Assembly (NCBI RefSeq): GCF_000373985.1
Contig: NZ_KB893056.1
Span: forward strand, 1 to 56,508
Origin: Desulfobacter curvatus DSM 3379
GTDB taxonomy: Bacteria > Desulfobacterota > Desulfobacteria > Desulfobacterales > Desulfobacteraceae
Direction of reading: 5' to 3'
DNA length: 56,508 nucleotides
Part shown: positions 26,410 to 36,595 of the stretch, in pieces
Numbering within the stretch: the first letter of the stretch is position 1
Layout: every line of letters starts with the position of its first letter
Program-made: the position numbers and the translations under genes
Notes under the pieces: model-generated
Database searches by the model: none
What the model was told of the DNA's origin: nothing
The model's input: the letters and a program-made list of their open reading frames with translations, nothing else

Positions 26410-28341
26410 ATGGGACTGCGGAAAAAAACATTAATAACCATTGGCATGACACTCATTCTGATGGTTTTGATTATATACTCCATCACCAACACGATTTTAC
26501 TTGGGGGGTATGCAAACCTTGAAAGGGAAAATATCATTCTGAGCATGGATCAGGCAATGAAGGTCATTGATGATGAACTGGGTCAACTGCAAACCATCGT
26601 AGGCGACTGGGCTCCCTGGAATGATACCTATTTCTTTGTTCAAAATAAGAATCAAAAATATATTGACGATAATCTCATGGATTTAACGCTGGTCAATTTA
26701 CACATCAATTTCCTATTATTCATTAACACTGCCGGGGAAATTGTGCATTGTACGTATCTTGACCTGGAAAGCGGCCGGGGCGAAGCGTGCCCGGAATCCA
26801 TTAAAAAGTATCTTTCCTTTGAAGGATCTTTTATTCTGCGGAATGAAAGCAAAAATGAAACCTTGTCGGGTCTTGCAATACTGCCGGAGAACCCCATTCT
26901 CATAGCGTCTGCCCCGATCCTTACCAGTCAATTTAAAGGCCCTGTAATGGGAACACTGATTGCCGGAAGGTATTTAAATGCCCCGGAGATTAAAAGACTG
27001 GCTTCTTTGATAAATCTGCCGGTCACATTTGAAAGGCTGGACAGTCCTTCACTTTCAGATTCGTCTAAAAAGGCAAAGCAGTCTTTGTTTATGGAAAATA
27101 AGGTTGCTATTATACCCTTGGATGAAAATACCATTGCAGCTTATTCATTGGTCACTGATTTAACCGGCAGCCCTATACTCATGCTCGGGATAGACAAGGA
27201 ACGCACAATTTATTCCCAGGGTAAGACCGATATGCGGTATCTTGTCTATTCATTGTTGATAATCGGTATTGTTTTCATTATTGCCACTTTGATTTCTCTT
27301 GAAGTCACCGTGTTATCACGGCTGGTTCGATTAAACAGTGACGTTAAAAAAATTGCACGTACCGGCGACCTGTTTGCAAAAACAACAATGACCGGAAAAG
27401 ATGAATTATTCGATCTGTCCACACAGATAAATCTGATGATAGAATCTGTCAGGGTCAGCACAGAACGGGATCGTGCAATCCTTGAATCCATTGAAGACGC
27501 CTATTTTGAGCTGGACCTTTCAGGCAATCTCACCTTTTACAACGATGCTATGTCCCGGATTTTCGGCTATGAAGGACAAAACTTAGGCAAAATGAACTAC
27601 CGTAAACTGCTGGATGAGTCCGCTGCTGAAGAAGCATCCAACACATTTCAACATTTGTATAACACAGGCATCCCGATAAGGTCTATGGAGACGGAATTCA
27701 AACTTAAAAGCGGTCAAAAAATCTACCTGGAGTCATCCGCCGCTCTGATTAAGGATAATAATGGAAAAGTGATCGGGTTTCGCGGAATATCAAGGGACGT
27801 CACCGAACAAAAGGAATCATCCAAAAAGCTTTTGTATATGGTTTACCATGATTCATTAACCGGGCTTTTGAACAGAAAAGCATTTCATGAAAACCTCGAA
27901 AAGGAATTGTCCTATGCAGACCGATATAAGCAACAAAGAGTCGTGATGTATGTGGATCTTGATAAGTTTAAGAAAGTAAACGATACCTTTGGCCATGATG
28001 CCGGAGACCATTTGTTGAAAGGGTTTGCTCATCGGGTCAAAAAAATCCTCAGGGATACGGATCTGGTTTACCGGCTGGGCGGTGACGAGTTCGCCATTAT
28101 TTTAACAAACCCCGAGGAAACAACACCCAATACGATCGCCCAACGGATAATAGATGTTATGGCCCAGCCCTTTTACCTGAAATCACAAACAATTGATTTT
28201 GTGACAACAAGTATTGGTATCAGCTTTTATCCTTTGGACGCAACCGATGCCGAAACACTTTTGCAGTGCGCAGATAAAGCCATGTACGAGGCCAAGAAAA
28301 TGAGAAATCAATATGTTATTTACCAAGGCAACAGCTCTTAG
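26410..28341 (+). CDS. CHASE4-HAMP-PAS-GGDEF diguanylate cyclase
   Basis: The 643-aa membrane sensor has a first membrane segment at about 8-32, a periplasmic CHASE4 domain (with GDWAPWNDTYFF), a second segment near 273-298 and HAMP to about 350. A PAS domain (about 355-470) and a GGDEF domain with GGDEF at 557-561 and an I-site RDTD before it complete the protein. It should make c-di-GMP in response to an external signal. GGAGG precedes the ATG at 26410. It is not in an operon with maf, which starts 60 bases later, though read-through is possible. Confidence 0.92.
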   Translation: MGLRKKTLITIGMTLILMVLIIYSITNTILLGGYANLERENIILSMDQAMKVIDDELGQLQTIVGDWAPWNDTYFFVQNKNQKYIDDNLMDLTLVNLHINFLLFINTAGEIVHCTYLDLESGRGEACPESIKKYLSFEGSFILRNESKNETLSGLAILPENPILIASAPILTSQFKGPVMGTLIAGRYLNAPEIKRLASLINLPVTFERLDSPSLSDSSKKAKQSLFMENKVAIIPLDENTIAAYSLVTDLTGSPILMLGIDKERTIYSQGKTDMRYLVYSLLIIGIVFIIATLISLEVTVLSRLVRLNSDVKKIARTGDLFAKTTMTGKDELFDLSTQINLMIESVRVSTERDRAILESIEDAYFELDLSGNLTFYNDAMSRIFGYEGQNLGKMNYRKLLDESAAEEASNTFQHLYNTGIPIRSMETEFKLKSGQKIYLESSAALIKDNNGKVIGFRGISRDVTEQKESSKKLLYMVYHDSLTGLLNRKAFHENLEKELSYADRYKQQRVVMYVDLDKFKKVNDTFGHDAGDHLLKGFAHRVKKILRDTDLVYRLGGDEFAIILTNPEETTPNTIAQRIIDVMAQPFYLKSQTIDFVTTSIGISFYPLDATDAETLLQCADKAMYEAKKMRNQYVIYQGNSS

Positions 28342-28401
28342 ACGTTTTTTCTGCATTACCCGATCTTCCGAATGGCCACTATTTATGATACATAAGAGGC
28401 C

Positions 28402-29007
28402 ATGAAAGAGATAAACAAAGAAGAAATTATTCTTGCCTCGGGTTCACCCCGCAGAAAGGAACTTATGGCCCAGGCAGGTATAAGTTTCAAAATTCATGTG
28501 GCTGATATTGACGAATCCAAGGTTGATCCGGGCATGGCACCCCAAGACTATGTTTGTTTATTGTCCAGAACCAAGGCCCAGGCCGTGGCGGTGAACTACC
28601 CGGATGCCTGGACCATCGGGGCGGACACGATTGTCGCTGTTGATAATACGATTTTAGGCAAACCCGCCGGGCACCGCCAGGCCGCAGCCATGCTATCCCA
28701 GCTCAACAACAGGGAACACAATGTCTTTACCGCCTTCACCATCATAAGACCGAAGTCGAATGATCTGGTTACAAAGGCCATAAACACCCGGGTGAGGTTT
28801 AAAGCACTGTCCAACGATGAAATCAACTGGTACGCAGCCACCGGCGAACCCTATGACAAGGCCGGAGGCTATGGGATACAGGGGATTGGAGCCTTTCTGG
28901 TTAAAGAGATATCCGGATCTTATACCAATGTTGTCGGCCTGCCTGTGTGTGAACTCATTGATGCCCTGGCATCTTTAGGGGCAATCAGTTTTAAGGAAAC
29001 AAAATAG
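28402..29007 (+). CDS. maf: Maf-type nucleoside triphosphate pyrophosphatase
   Basis: The 201-aa protein opens with ILASGSPRRKELM and has WTIGADTIVAVD and YDKAGGYGIQGIG, all hallmarks of Maf. Such enzymes hydrolyse dTTP, UTP or modified nucleotides to the monophosphate. It is followed after two bases by yggS, so the two are co-translated. Confidence 0.94.
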   Translation: MKEINKEEIILASGSPRRKELMAQAGISFKIHVADIDESKVDPGMAPQDYVCLLSRTKAQAVAVNYPDAWTIGADTIVAVDNTILGKPAGHRQAAAMLSQLNNREHNVFTAFTIIRPKSNDLVTKAINTRVRFKALSNDEINWYAATGEPYDKAGGYGIQGIGAFLVKEISGSYTNVVGLPVCELIDALASLGAISFKETK

Positions 29008-29009
29008 CA

Positions 29010-29699
29010 ATGCAGATTCAATCCAATATAAAAAAAATTCAAGATGAGATATGTGCTGCAGCACAAAAAAGCGGACGGAATGCGTCCGGTGTAACCCTTA
29101 TCGCAGTGAGCAAAAGAAAACCTGCTGAAATGATTCAACAGGCCATTGATGCCGGCCACAGAGATTTTGGGGAAAATTATATCCAGGAAGCCATGGAAAA
29201 AATTGATCTCCTTGGCAGAGAATCAGCGACTTGGCATTTTATCGGGCATCTTCAATCCAACAAGGCCAAATTTGCGGTAAAGTATTTCGACCTGATTCAT
29301 ACCGTGGATACAGTTAAGCTTGCCAAGGAAATCAACCGCCAGGCAGAGAAAATCGGAAAAATACAGGAAATATTGCTCCAGGTAAATATTGCCCGAGAAA
29401 CCACCAAATCCGGTGCACAAGAAAGCGAAATTATGGATATTGCAAACCAGGTCTGTCAATTTGACAACCTGCATGTTTCAGGACTTATGTGCATGCCGCC
29501 TTTTTTCGATGATCCTGAAGAAGCAAGAATTTATTTTAAAAGACTAAAACAGATCAGTAAAGATATTGAAGCGCTCAATCTTCCCCATACGGACATGACT
29601 CATTTATCCATGGGCATGAGCAATGATTTCACCGTAGCCGTTGAAGAAGGGGCAACTCTAGTGCGCGTGGGCACAGCCATCTTCGGAGCAAGACCGTGA
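29010..29699 (+). CDS. yggS: PLP homeostasis protein YggS
   Basis: The 229-aa protein is a single PLP-binding TIM barrel of the YggS/PROSC family: the PLP lysine is Lys35 in AVSKRKP, followed by FGENYIQEA, WHFIGHLQSNK, GLMCMPP and LSMGMSNDF. It controls free pyridoxal phosphate and amino-acid pools. Its stop overlaps the GTG start of queH. Confidence 0.95.
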   Translation: MQIQSNIKKIQDEICAAAQKSGRNASGVTLIAVSKRKPAEMIQQAIDAGHRDFGENYIQEAMEKIDLLGRESATWHFIGHLQSNKAKFAVKYFDLIHTVDTVKLAKEINRQAEKIGKIQEILLQVNIARETTKSGAQESEIMDIANQVCQFDNLHVSGLMCMPPFFDDPEEARIYFKRLKQISKDIEALNLPHTDMTHLSMGMSNDFTVAVEEGATLVRVGTAIFGARP

Positions 29700-30274
29700 G
29701 AATTCTTTTGCATACCTGCTGTGGCCCGTGCACCATCTATCCCCTTGAGATGTTGCGACGCATGGACATGGAGGTCATGGGGTATTTTTACCGGTATAAT
29801 ATTCATCCATTCACCGAGTGCATGAAGCGTGAGGAAACATTGCGTGAGTATGCGGATCAGATGAACCTGAAAATGATCTGGCAAAAAGGTTATGAGCTTG
29901 AAGAATTTTTGCGTGCCGTGACGTTCAGGGAAAAAAACAGGTGCAGGTACTGCTACCATGCACGCCTTAAAGCCAGTGCCCTGGTTGCCAAAAAGGGTAA
30001 ATTTGACGGATTTTCCACCACCCTGCTCTATTCAAAATTCCAGAACCATGCCATGATCACAGAAATCGGCCAGGGTTTAGCCAAGCAATATGGCCTGAAA
30101 TTCATTTACCAGGATTTTCGTGACGGCTGGAAACAGGGGATAGAGACCTCAAAGGCCTTGGGCATGTACCGCCAGCAGTATTGCGGCTGTATTTACAGCG
30201 AAAAAGACCGGTACTATCAACAAAAAAAGGAATCGAACCATGTACGGATGGGCAGGGAAAGTTCTTTATGTTGA
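29696..30274 (+). CDS. queH: Epoxyqueuosine reductase QueH
   Basis: The 192-aa protein carries the DUF208/QueH cysteine sets: HTCCGPC (Cys8, 9, 12), RCRYC (Cys83, 86) and YCGC (Cys163, 165). QueH performs the last step of queuosine synthesis in tRNA with iron-sulfur chemistry. It starts with GTG inside the yggS stop (GTGA), and its last 35 bases overlap the aldehyde oxidoreductase gene. Confidence 0.93.
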   Translation: MRILLHTCCGPCTIYPLEMLRRMDMEVMGYFYRYNIHPFTECMKREETLREYADQMNLKMIWQKGYELEEFLRAVTFREKNRCRYCYHARLKASALVAKKGKFDGFSTTLLYSKFQNHAMITEIGQGLAKQYGLKFIYQDFRDGWKQGIETSKALGMYRQQYCGCIYSEKDRYYQQKKESNHVRMGRESSLC

Positions 30275-32138
30275 TCTCACAAATAAAGGTGTGCAGATAA
30301 ACCCACTCTGTGTCGAGGAGGCAATTAATTTTATCGGAGGAAGAGGTCTGAATATCAAAAAAATTTTTGACATCAGAAACCCTATAATCAACCCCTTTGA
30401 CGCCCAAAACGTAATCTGTATTGCGCCGGGGCTCTTCAGCGGAACGCCCCTTGGGATGTCAAGCCGCCTCCATGTGACCACCTTATCTTGCCTGACAGGC
30501 ATTATCGGGGACGGAAATGTAGGCGGTTCGTTTGCCCATTGTCTCAAAAAGGCCGGTTTTGACCAAATCATCATTAGCGGGAAAGCGCAAAAAGCCGTCT
30601 ACATCTTAATTGAAAATCAAAATGTAAAAATCTGTGATGCCGCAGATCTTTGGGGCAAAGATGTGTGGGCGATGACCGATATCCTGAAACAAAGACATGG
30701 CAAACATGTCAGTGTCGCCGGAATTGGTATAGCAGGGGAAAACCTGGTCCGTGTCGCATCGACGATGGTAGATAAATATTCGTCTGCCGCACGGGGCAGC
30801 GGGGGGGTGTGGGGATCAAAATACCTGAAGGCCATTGTGGTAAAAGGTTCGGCCAAGGTTGAGCTGTATAATGCAAAAAAATTTATAAGCCTTTCAGGTG
30901 CAGACTCAAAATTTTTAGTCAATGATGATGTTCAAAAAAATGTCGCTTCCGTTTACGGGTCTTTGTACGGCGTTGTGAATTGGCAGCCCGGTTTCCGGAA
31001 TTCAGCGAAATCTCTCCTGCCGCATGAGATCCCTGAAGCATTGACCCCACAATCTTTTAAAAAATATGAAACAGGCCGGACCGGATGCAGGAACTGTCCG
31101 GTTAAATGCAAAAATGTTTATGAAATTCCATCTGGCAGACGAAAGGGCGAACAAGGTGAAGGTTTGGAATATGAGTGCGTCTATTGTCTGGGTACCAATT
31201 GCGGTGTTGAGGACGCGTCCGCAGTGATGGAAATGGCCAATCTTTGTGACATGCATGGCATGGATGTGGTTTCTTTAGGGAATGCCGTCGCTTTTGCCAA
31301 GGATCTTTTCAACAGGGGCATTATTACTGAAAAAGAAACCCAAGGACTCGACTTGACGTGGGAGAACGCCGAGGCCCAGGTGCAGCTTGTCTCTGATACG
31401 GCATTTGCCAGGGGATTTGGCCGGATGATCGGGCAGGGAATGTTTGTCATGGCAAAAATGCTCGGAAAAGATGCCATGGATTATTGTTATCACGTTAAAG
31501 GGCTGAGCCGCGGGCTTCACCCGGCAGGATTGTTTTCTCTGGCCCATGCCGTTGCCACAAGAGGGGCGGATCATTTAAGGGGAAGAAGCTGGGCTGCCGG
31601 TGATAATTCGGAGGAATCGGTTTTATCACAGCTAAAAAAAGACGGGGTTGTTTCAGATGATGCCGTTTCCTCTCTTATTTTTGCCGAACAGGCCACAACC
31701 CTTGCAGATTGTTTTGGAAGATGCAAAGGCGCAGTGAATACATGGACGGCAGCCGTTCCACTGGTATGGAAATATCCGCTGTTCAAGGGGCTGGCACAAC
31801 TGGCGTCTGCTGCTACAGGCAAATCATTTTCCGAACAGGACCTTAAAAAAACCGCCCAAAGAATTTCAGCACTGGAACGGGCGTTTAACGCACTCTGCGG
31901 CATCACTTACAAAGACGACAAAATCCCTCAAAATCCGGATCTATCGGCTTCTGAGGAAGGGAAAAAAGAACGTGCGGTCCATAACGCGCTTGTACAAGAA
32001 TACTATAGCGCTTGCGGATACGATAGGAACGGGCTTCCTGGAAGGCCTCTGCTTCAATCCCTGGGACTTGATTTTGCTGCAGATGCCATCGAATCCAGTC
32101 TGCCCGTTAAAGCCTGGGACGGCCCCCTGATTGATTGA
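30240..32138 (+). CDS. Aldehyde:ferredoxin oxidoreductase (W/Mo-pterin enzyme)
   Basis: The 632-aa protein belongs to the AOR family. It begins YGWAGKVLYVDL, contains the pterin-binding segment ARGSGGVWGSKYLKAIVV, and the [4Fe-4S] motif CX2CX3C in TGCRNCPVKC with a later partner cysteine in ADCFGRC. It should oxidise aldehydes to acids with ferredoxin. The substrate cannot be told, and relatives include benzoyl-CoA-type and glyceraldehyde-3-phosphate enzymes. AAGGA precedes the ATG at 30240, inside queH. No pterin-synthesis gene is next to it. Confidence 0.9.
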   Translation: MYGWAGKVLYVDLTNKGVQINPLCVEEAINFIGGRGLNIKKIFDIRNPIINPFDAQNVICIAPGLFSGTPLGMSSRLHVTTLSCLTGIIGDGNVGGSFAHCLKKAGFDQIIISGKAQKAVYILIENQNVKICDAADLWGKDVWAMTDILKQRHGKHVSVAGIGIAGENLVRVASTMVDKYSSAARGSGGVWGSKYLKAIVVKGSAKVELYNAKKFISLSGADSKFLVNDDVQKNVASVYGSLYGVVNWQPGFRNSAKSLLPHEIPEALTPQSFKKYETGRTGCRNCPVKCKNVYEIPSGRRKGEQGEGLEYECVYCLGTNCGVEDASAVMEMANLCDMHGMDVVSLGNAVAFAKDLFNRGIITEKETQGLDLTWENAEAQVQLVSDTAFARGFGRMIGQGMFVMAKMLGKDAMDYCYHVKGLSRGLHPAGLFSLAHAVATRGADHLRGRSWAAGDNSEESVLSQLKKDGVVSDDAVSSLIFAEQATTLADCFGRCKGAVNTWTAAVPLVWKYPLFKGLAQLASAATGKSFSEQDLKKTAQRISALERAFNALCGITYKDDKIPQNPDLSASEEGKKERAVHNALVQEYYSACGYDRNGLPGRPLLQSLGLDFAADAIESSLPVKAWDGPLID

Positions 32139-32145
32139 AATCGCT

Positions 32146-33153
32146 TCATTCAGCCGCGAATTTTTTTATCTGATCAATAAACATATCTTTTTTATCCTGG
32201 CTGATAAACGCGGCATTAAAAGAATTGACTGCTATTTGCGCAATATCATCTCGAGTCAGCTGAAAAGCGTTTTGAAGCGCCAGATAGTTTTCAACAACAT
32301 ATCCGCCGAAATATGCAGGATCATCCGAATTGACTGTCACGCAAAGCCCCTGGTCAAACAGTTTTTTAAAATTGTGTTCCCGGATAGTTTTAAATACACA
32401 CAGCTTGATGTTGGAAAGCGGGCAAACCGTTAAAGGGATCCGGCGGTTTTTGAGTTCCTTGATAAGCGACTTGTCTTCCAATGCACGCACGCCATGATCA
32501 ATTCGCTGAACTTTAAGATCTTGGAGTGCTTCCCATATATATTCAGGAGGCCCCTCTTCTCCGGCATGGGCCACAGTCAAAAAGCCTTGTTTTCGTGCTT
32601 TTTCAAAAACACGTTTGAATTTGGATGGTGGGTGCCCGGCTTCGGATGAGTCAAGTCCTACCCCCGTAATCTTATCCTTGAAATCCAAGGCCTGGGAAAG
32701 GGTTTCCATGGCATCGGATTCCGGCAGATGACGTAAAAAGCACATGATCAGGCAAAATGAAATATTAAGATCCCTGGAACCTTCCGATAAAGCATTAAAT
32801 ATGCCGTTTATAACGGTTTCAAACGCAATGCCACGTTCGGTATGGGTCTGGGGATCAAAAAAAATTTCAACGTGCCGGATGTTCTGCGCTTTGGCTTTCA
32901 GGAGATATTCCCATGTCAGTTCATAAAAATCGGTTTCGTTTTGGAGTACACCGGCACCTTCGTAATAGATATCCAGGAATGACTGCAGATTATCGAAACG
33001 GTAAGCTTGCCGCAATGCGTCTACCGAATCGTATTTAATGCTTATTCCGTTTCTCTCGGACATACGAAACAATGTCTCGGGTTCCAACGTCCCTTCAATA
33101 TGAAGATGCAGTTCTGCCTTGGGAATAGTCTGGATGAATACATTCATATCCAT
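32146..33153 (-). CDS. Adenine deaminase of the adenosine-deaminase family
   Basis: The 335-aa enzyme has the zinc motif HLHIEGT (His16, His18, Glu20), VAHAGEEGPPEY, RIDHGVRA and NSDDPAYFGG. The HIEG rather than HLDG form is more typical of the adenine-deaminase (Aah1-like) branch, so adenine to hypoxanthine is my first choice and adenosine to inosine the alternative. It ends 8 bases from the convergent AOR stop. Confidence 0.85.
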   Translation of the reverse strand: MDMNVFIQTIPKAELHLHIEGTLEPETLFRMSERNGISIKYDSVDALRQAYRFDNLQSFLDIYYEGAGVLQNETDFYELTWEYLLKAKAQNIRHVEIFFDPQTHTERGIAFETVINGIFNALSEGSRDLNISFCLIMCFLRHLPESDAMETLSQALDFKDKITGVGLDSSEAGHPPSKFKRVFEKARKQGFLTVAHAGEEGPPEYIWEALQDLKVQRIDHGVRALEDKSLIKELKNRRIPLTVCPLSNIKLCVFKTIREHNFKKLFDQGLCVTVNSDDPAYFGGYVVENYLALQNAFQLTRDDIAQIAVNSFNAAFISQDKKDMFIDQIKKFAAE

Positions 33154-33327
33154 ATAACTCTCCTTGTTACTTTTGTTCTTGACTCAACAAAAATGACAGT
33201 AACGTATTTATTTTATAAAAATATTTTAAGAGATCAGCCTGCCTAATACTAATGAATGCTTATAAAATACATACCAATATCCAAACAAAAACTCAAGCAG
33301 ACATTCTAATTCCAGGCAAAAATGACA

Positions 33328-33996
33328 TCAGACTCTATTTGCGGACAGCACGATCCAGAATCCCGTATCATCATCAATGATTTGGTAGTTGCTGCAGTTC
33401 AATTCATCAAACATGTTTTCAAACCGTCTAATACCGTCGTCGCCGCTTTTTTTCTTGGCGTAGCAGTCCCATGAGGGGTCGATTTTAGCCATCTCCTCAA
33501 TGACGTGCGCTTTGAGTTCAAGACTTCCGAACCCGCCACCAATGTAAGTTTTCCCACAAGGAGAAAGGACCTTTAAAATTTGGGCAAACGCATGCTTCAA
33601 ATCTTTCCAGAAGAACATGGAGCCCCGGCTGACAATGAGATCAAACTCCCCTGTCTCAAAGGGCATGGCATGCACATCCCCTGCGGCAGTGGTCACCTGG
33701 CTTTCAAGACCTGCCTGGCGAATATTTTCCCGGGCAATTTCCAGGGCATCATCGGAAAAGTCAAAGGCCGTCACCGCCATTTCAGGCGCAGCTTTTGCCA
33801 CTGCTATAGCCAGCATACCCGGGCCTGTTCCCATGTCCAGGCACCGACCCCGGCTTACGCCGGTGACATCAATGGCATTCCGGGCAATCACCGGATAGAT
33901 GGGTTTAAAGGCGGTCTTGGCTATCCGGTCCATGTGACGTGCGCCATCTTTGTCAAATGCCGGGTTTCGGGTTTTTGTCCAATTTGTTTCATTCAT
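33328..33996 (-). CDS. Class I SAM-dependent methyltransferase
   Basis: The 222-aa protein has the Rossmann methyltransferase signature CLDMGTGPGM (about 53-62), the acidic residue in VTAFDFSDDAL and the FDLIVSRGS segment. The substrate is unknown. It is the last gene of the run ATPase-permease-binding protein-TonB receptor-methyltransferase, a placement seen for small methyltransferases near metal or metallophore uptake genes; it might modify the ligand. Confidence 0.85.
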   Translation of the reverse strand: MNETNWTKTRNPAFDKDGARHMDRIAKTAFKPIYPVIARNAIDVTGVSRGRCLDMGTGPGMLAIAVAKAAPEMAVTAFDFSDDALEIARENIRQAGLESQVTTAAGDVHAMPFETGEFDLIVSRGSMFFWKDLKHAFAQILKVLSPCGKTYIGGGFGSLELKAHVIEEMAKIDPSWDCYAKKKSGDDGIRRFENMFDELNCSNYQIIDDDTGFWIVLSANRV

Positions 33997-34088
33997 TTAA
34001 TTTCTCCTCCCAGGGAAATGCCGGCGGCCGGCTTTTATTAAAGGGATGTCCGTAATTCGTCAGCAGATCATGCATTTCATGGATTTTC

Positions 34089-36125
34089 CTAAAACTTCAA
34101 GTTCATACCAACCAGAAAGTTAAATCCGGGCTCGGGACCGTTGGTTTCATAATAATCCTCGTCCAGCAGATTGGTGCCCAGCACAAAGACCTCCGGGGCC
34201 ATTTTCCCGATATTAGGCAGTTTCTGGGTCAACTTCAGATTAACCAGAAAATAATCCGGCAGTTTCTCCCACTCATAGGTGATTGAATTTTCCCAGTACT
34301 GGTGACAATTATAGGAGGCGTTCAGATCAGCGGTCAACCCGAAGGAGAAGCGGTATCCCAGTCCCAGGTTAAGCCGGTGACGGGGACGCCCTTCCAAATC
34401 CCGTCCATTGTTTGACTTATCCTCGGTGGACATATAGGTGTAGTTCAGGTTGATATCCATGGCGTCTGAAATAGGCATGGAGATACCGGCTTCAGCGCCG
34501 TATATCACAGCTTCGTTGATATTGATGTAGGCTTTGTCCCCGTTAACAGTGATCATGTCGATCAGATCATCCACATCATTATAGAAAAAAACCAGATTTG
34601 TCTTGATGTTACCGGCAAATGTGTGGGTGGCACCAATCTCATAGGCCAGGGTCTGTTCAGGATCAAGATCCGGATTTCCGCCCACAAGATCTGAATAGAG
34701 TTCTTTCAGGCTGGGGAACCGGGTTTTGCGGCCCACAGATGCGTGAAGGCTTGTATCTTTATCAAAGGCATACACCAGCCCGATCTGAGGATTGACGGCG
34801 TCTGTCTGCCCGGGCGCAGGCTGGGAAGATGTTTTGGTAGGTTCGAACACATCGTAGCTGATGCCAAGCACCACGGAGAGCCGCTCGAAAAGGGTGAATT
34901 CGTCCTCCAGAGCAACGGTCCATGTCTGGGCGGTGTATTCCTCTTCGGGTTCCCACCCTACAGAAGACCACCCTTTAATAACATTAAAGCAGTCAGCACT
35001 GAGGTAATTGCCCTCTTTATGGTTGTCCTCCATAAAATTGGCGCCGATGCGCAGAGTGTTCCACGGCACAAAGTTAATGGTGGCCTGCAGTTCACCACCC
35101 ATGGTGTCATCGTCGTAATAGCTTTTCTCAAACCATTTTTTTCCACTTGTGGTATGATCGGCATCCCAGCTGACATCGGTAATGCCGTCTTCATGGTTTA
35201 CATAGTACAGCCGTGCTTTAAGCTTTAGCATCTCTGAAATCCGGTGCTCACCGGCCAAGCTGAGCTGCCACTGTTTCCAGTGGTCATAGGTCCAATACCG
35301 GTTGTAAAACGTTGGAATGCCGCGGTCGTTGTCCACGTAATCAAAAGAGAGGTAAAGACTGGACTCTCCACCGGGATCATACCCGATTTTCATGTTCAGG
35401 TCTTTTTTCTGGTAGTCGCTTAAATCCCGGGCCCCGCCGTCCTCGTTGAACTGGGTGCCACGGCCCGTATCCGTGTTGTCGGCGCTGAAATCACTGGAAA
35501 GCCGATAGCCGTCCGAGGTGTGGTAACCGGCACCGATCCAGTAGTTGATCATCCCTTCTTTACCCAAAACACCGCCGTGACCAGCACTGTAGTGGGCGAT
35601 GTTATAGTCTCCGAAGGCGACGGAAACCGATGTCTGCGGGGTTTTGGTTCCTTTTTTGGTAATGATATTGATTACCCCGCCCATGGTGTTGGCCCCGTAT
35701 AGTACGGAACTTGCCCCCTTGGTAATGGTAATTTTTGATATGGAATCGGCCGGAAGCATGGAAAGATCCACAGTGCCGGCATAGCTCTCCCGGGCAGGTA
35801 CGCCGTCAATAAGGACCTTGATCTGGCGCTGTTCAAAGCCGCGGATGCTCACATGGGCCTCCCCTTTGCCGCCAAACTGGACATATACACCGGGCAAAAA
35901 CTTCAAGGCCTCGGCCGCTGTGGTGGCGCCCTTGGCGGCAATTTCTTCCATGGAAACCTCTGTAACGGTGGTGGCGTTGTTCACCGTTGTCTTTTCCCCG
36001 GTGACCACAACTTCGCCTAAATTAAAGACCTGATCGTCTGTTGTATCCGCAAAAGCCGGGGCAGACAGCATGAGCGACACAACAACAGGAAACACCATTT
36101 TCTTGATTTTCAACGTAAGTTTCAT
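34089..36125 (-). CDS. TonB-dependent outer-membrane receptor
   Basis: The 678-aa protein has a signal peptide (cleavage after APAFA, about residue 26), a TonB-box-like EVVVTG soon after, a plug domain with VSIRGFEQRQIKVLIDGVP and GASSVLYGANTMGGVINIIT, and a 22-strand-type barrel that ends in the terminal phenylalanine of NLKF. It imports a scarce ligand such as a siderophore, cobalamin or metal chelate using TonB energy. It is placed 26 bases after the broken binding-protein gene on the same strand, so it belonged to the same uptake system. Confidence 0.94.
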   Translation of the reverse strand: MKLTLKIKKMVFPVVVSLMLSAPAFADTTDDQVFNLGEVVVTGEKTTVNNATTVTEVSMEEIAAKGATTAAEALKFLPGVYVQFGGKGEAHVSIRGFEQRQIKVLIDGVPARESYAGTVDLSMLPADSISKITITKGASSVLYGANTMGGVINIITKKGTKTPQTSVSVAFGDYNIAHYSAGHGGVLGKEGMINYWIGAGYHTSDGYRLSSDFSADNTDTGRGTQFNEDGGARDLSDYQKKDLNMKIGYDPGGESSLYLSFDYVDNDRGIPTFYNRYWTYDHWKQWQLSLAGEHRISEMLKLKARLYYVNHEDGITDVSWDADHTTSGKKWFEKSYYDDDTMGGELQATINFVPWNTLRIGANFMEDNHKEGNYLSADCFNVIKGWSSVGWEPEEEYTAQTWTVALEDEFTLFERLSVVLGISYDVFEPTKTSSQPAPGQTDAVNPQIGLVYAFDKDTSLHASVGRKTRFPSLKELYSDLVGGNPDLDPEQTLAYEIGATHTFAGNIKTNLVFFYNDVDDLIDMITVNGDKAYININEAVIYGAEAGISMPISDAMDINLNYTYMSTEDKSNNGRDLEGRPRHRLNLGLGYRFSFGLTADLNASYNCHQYWENSITYEWEKLPDYFLVNLKLTQKLPNIGKMAPEVFVLGTNLLDEDYYETNGPEPGFNFLVGMNLKF

Positions 36126-36151
36126 CTTTCTCCTCTTCTTTTTATGCGTAA

Positions 36152-36595
36152 TTAATCGATAGTTTCAGGTATAGGCGGAAGATGTGCCAGTATTCGCCTT
36201 GCCTGGTCCGGTGTCAGATCGTATTGATAAAATCGGGAGTAGTAGTCGGTCAGTTCCCGGATCAAATCGAAATCCGGGAACCGATCGGGAAGGAACAGCT
36301 TGGCCAGATAGAGAATACACAGAAAGGATTCCGTAGAAAAATGGCTCCAGTAGAACTGCCCCTGGGGGGTCATATAAACTTTTTTGTTTTTTACCGCGGC
36401 CACGTTTTTAAGACGTGGATCGGACAGCACCGGTGCCACCGAAGGCAAAGTGCTGGCCAGGAGGATGTCAGGGTTCCATAGAATCAATTCTTCGGTGGAT
36501 ACGGAGACGAAATAGGCTGACTCGTCATGGGTGAGCATGGCGCCGCCGGCTGCGGTAACGATCCAGTCTAAAGGAGCCCATGGTCCAAAATACAA
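36152..36595 (-). pseudogene. Periplasmic metal/corrin-binding protein, C-terminal remnant
   Basis: Only the last 130 or so residues of a BtuF/FepB-type binding protein are present: AAGGAMLTHDESAYFVSVST-type segment, the WNPDILL motif, a strand with KNVAAVKNKKVYMTPQGQFY and a helical C-terminus. Such proteins are normally about 330-370 aa with a signal peptide. The open frame begins inside the 3' part of the permease frame with no signal peptide. It arose by a deletion that joined the permease to this gene, so it cannot work as an exported binding protein. Confidence 0.85.
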
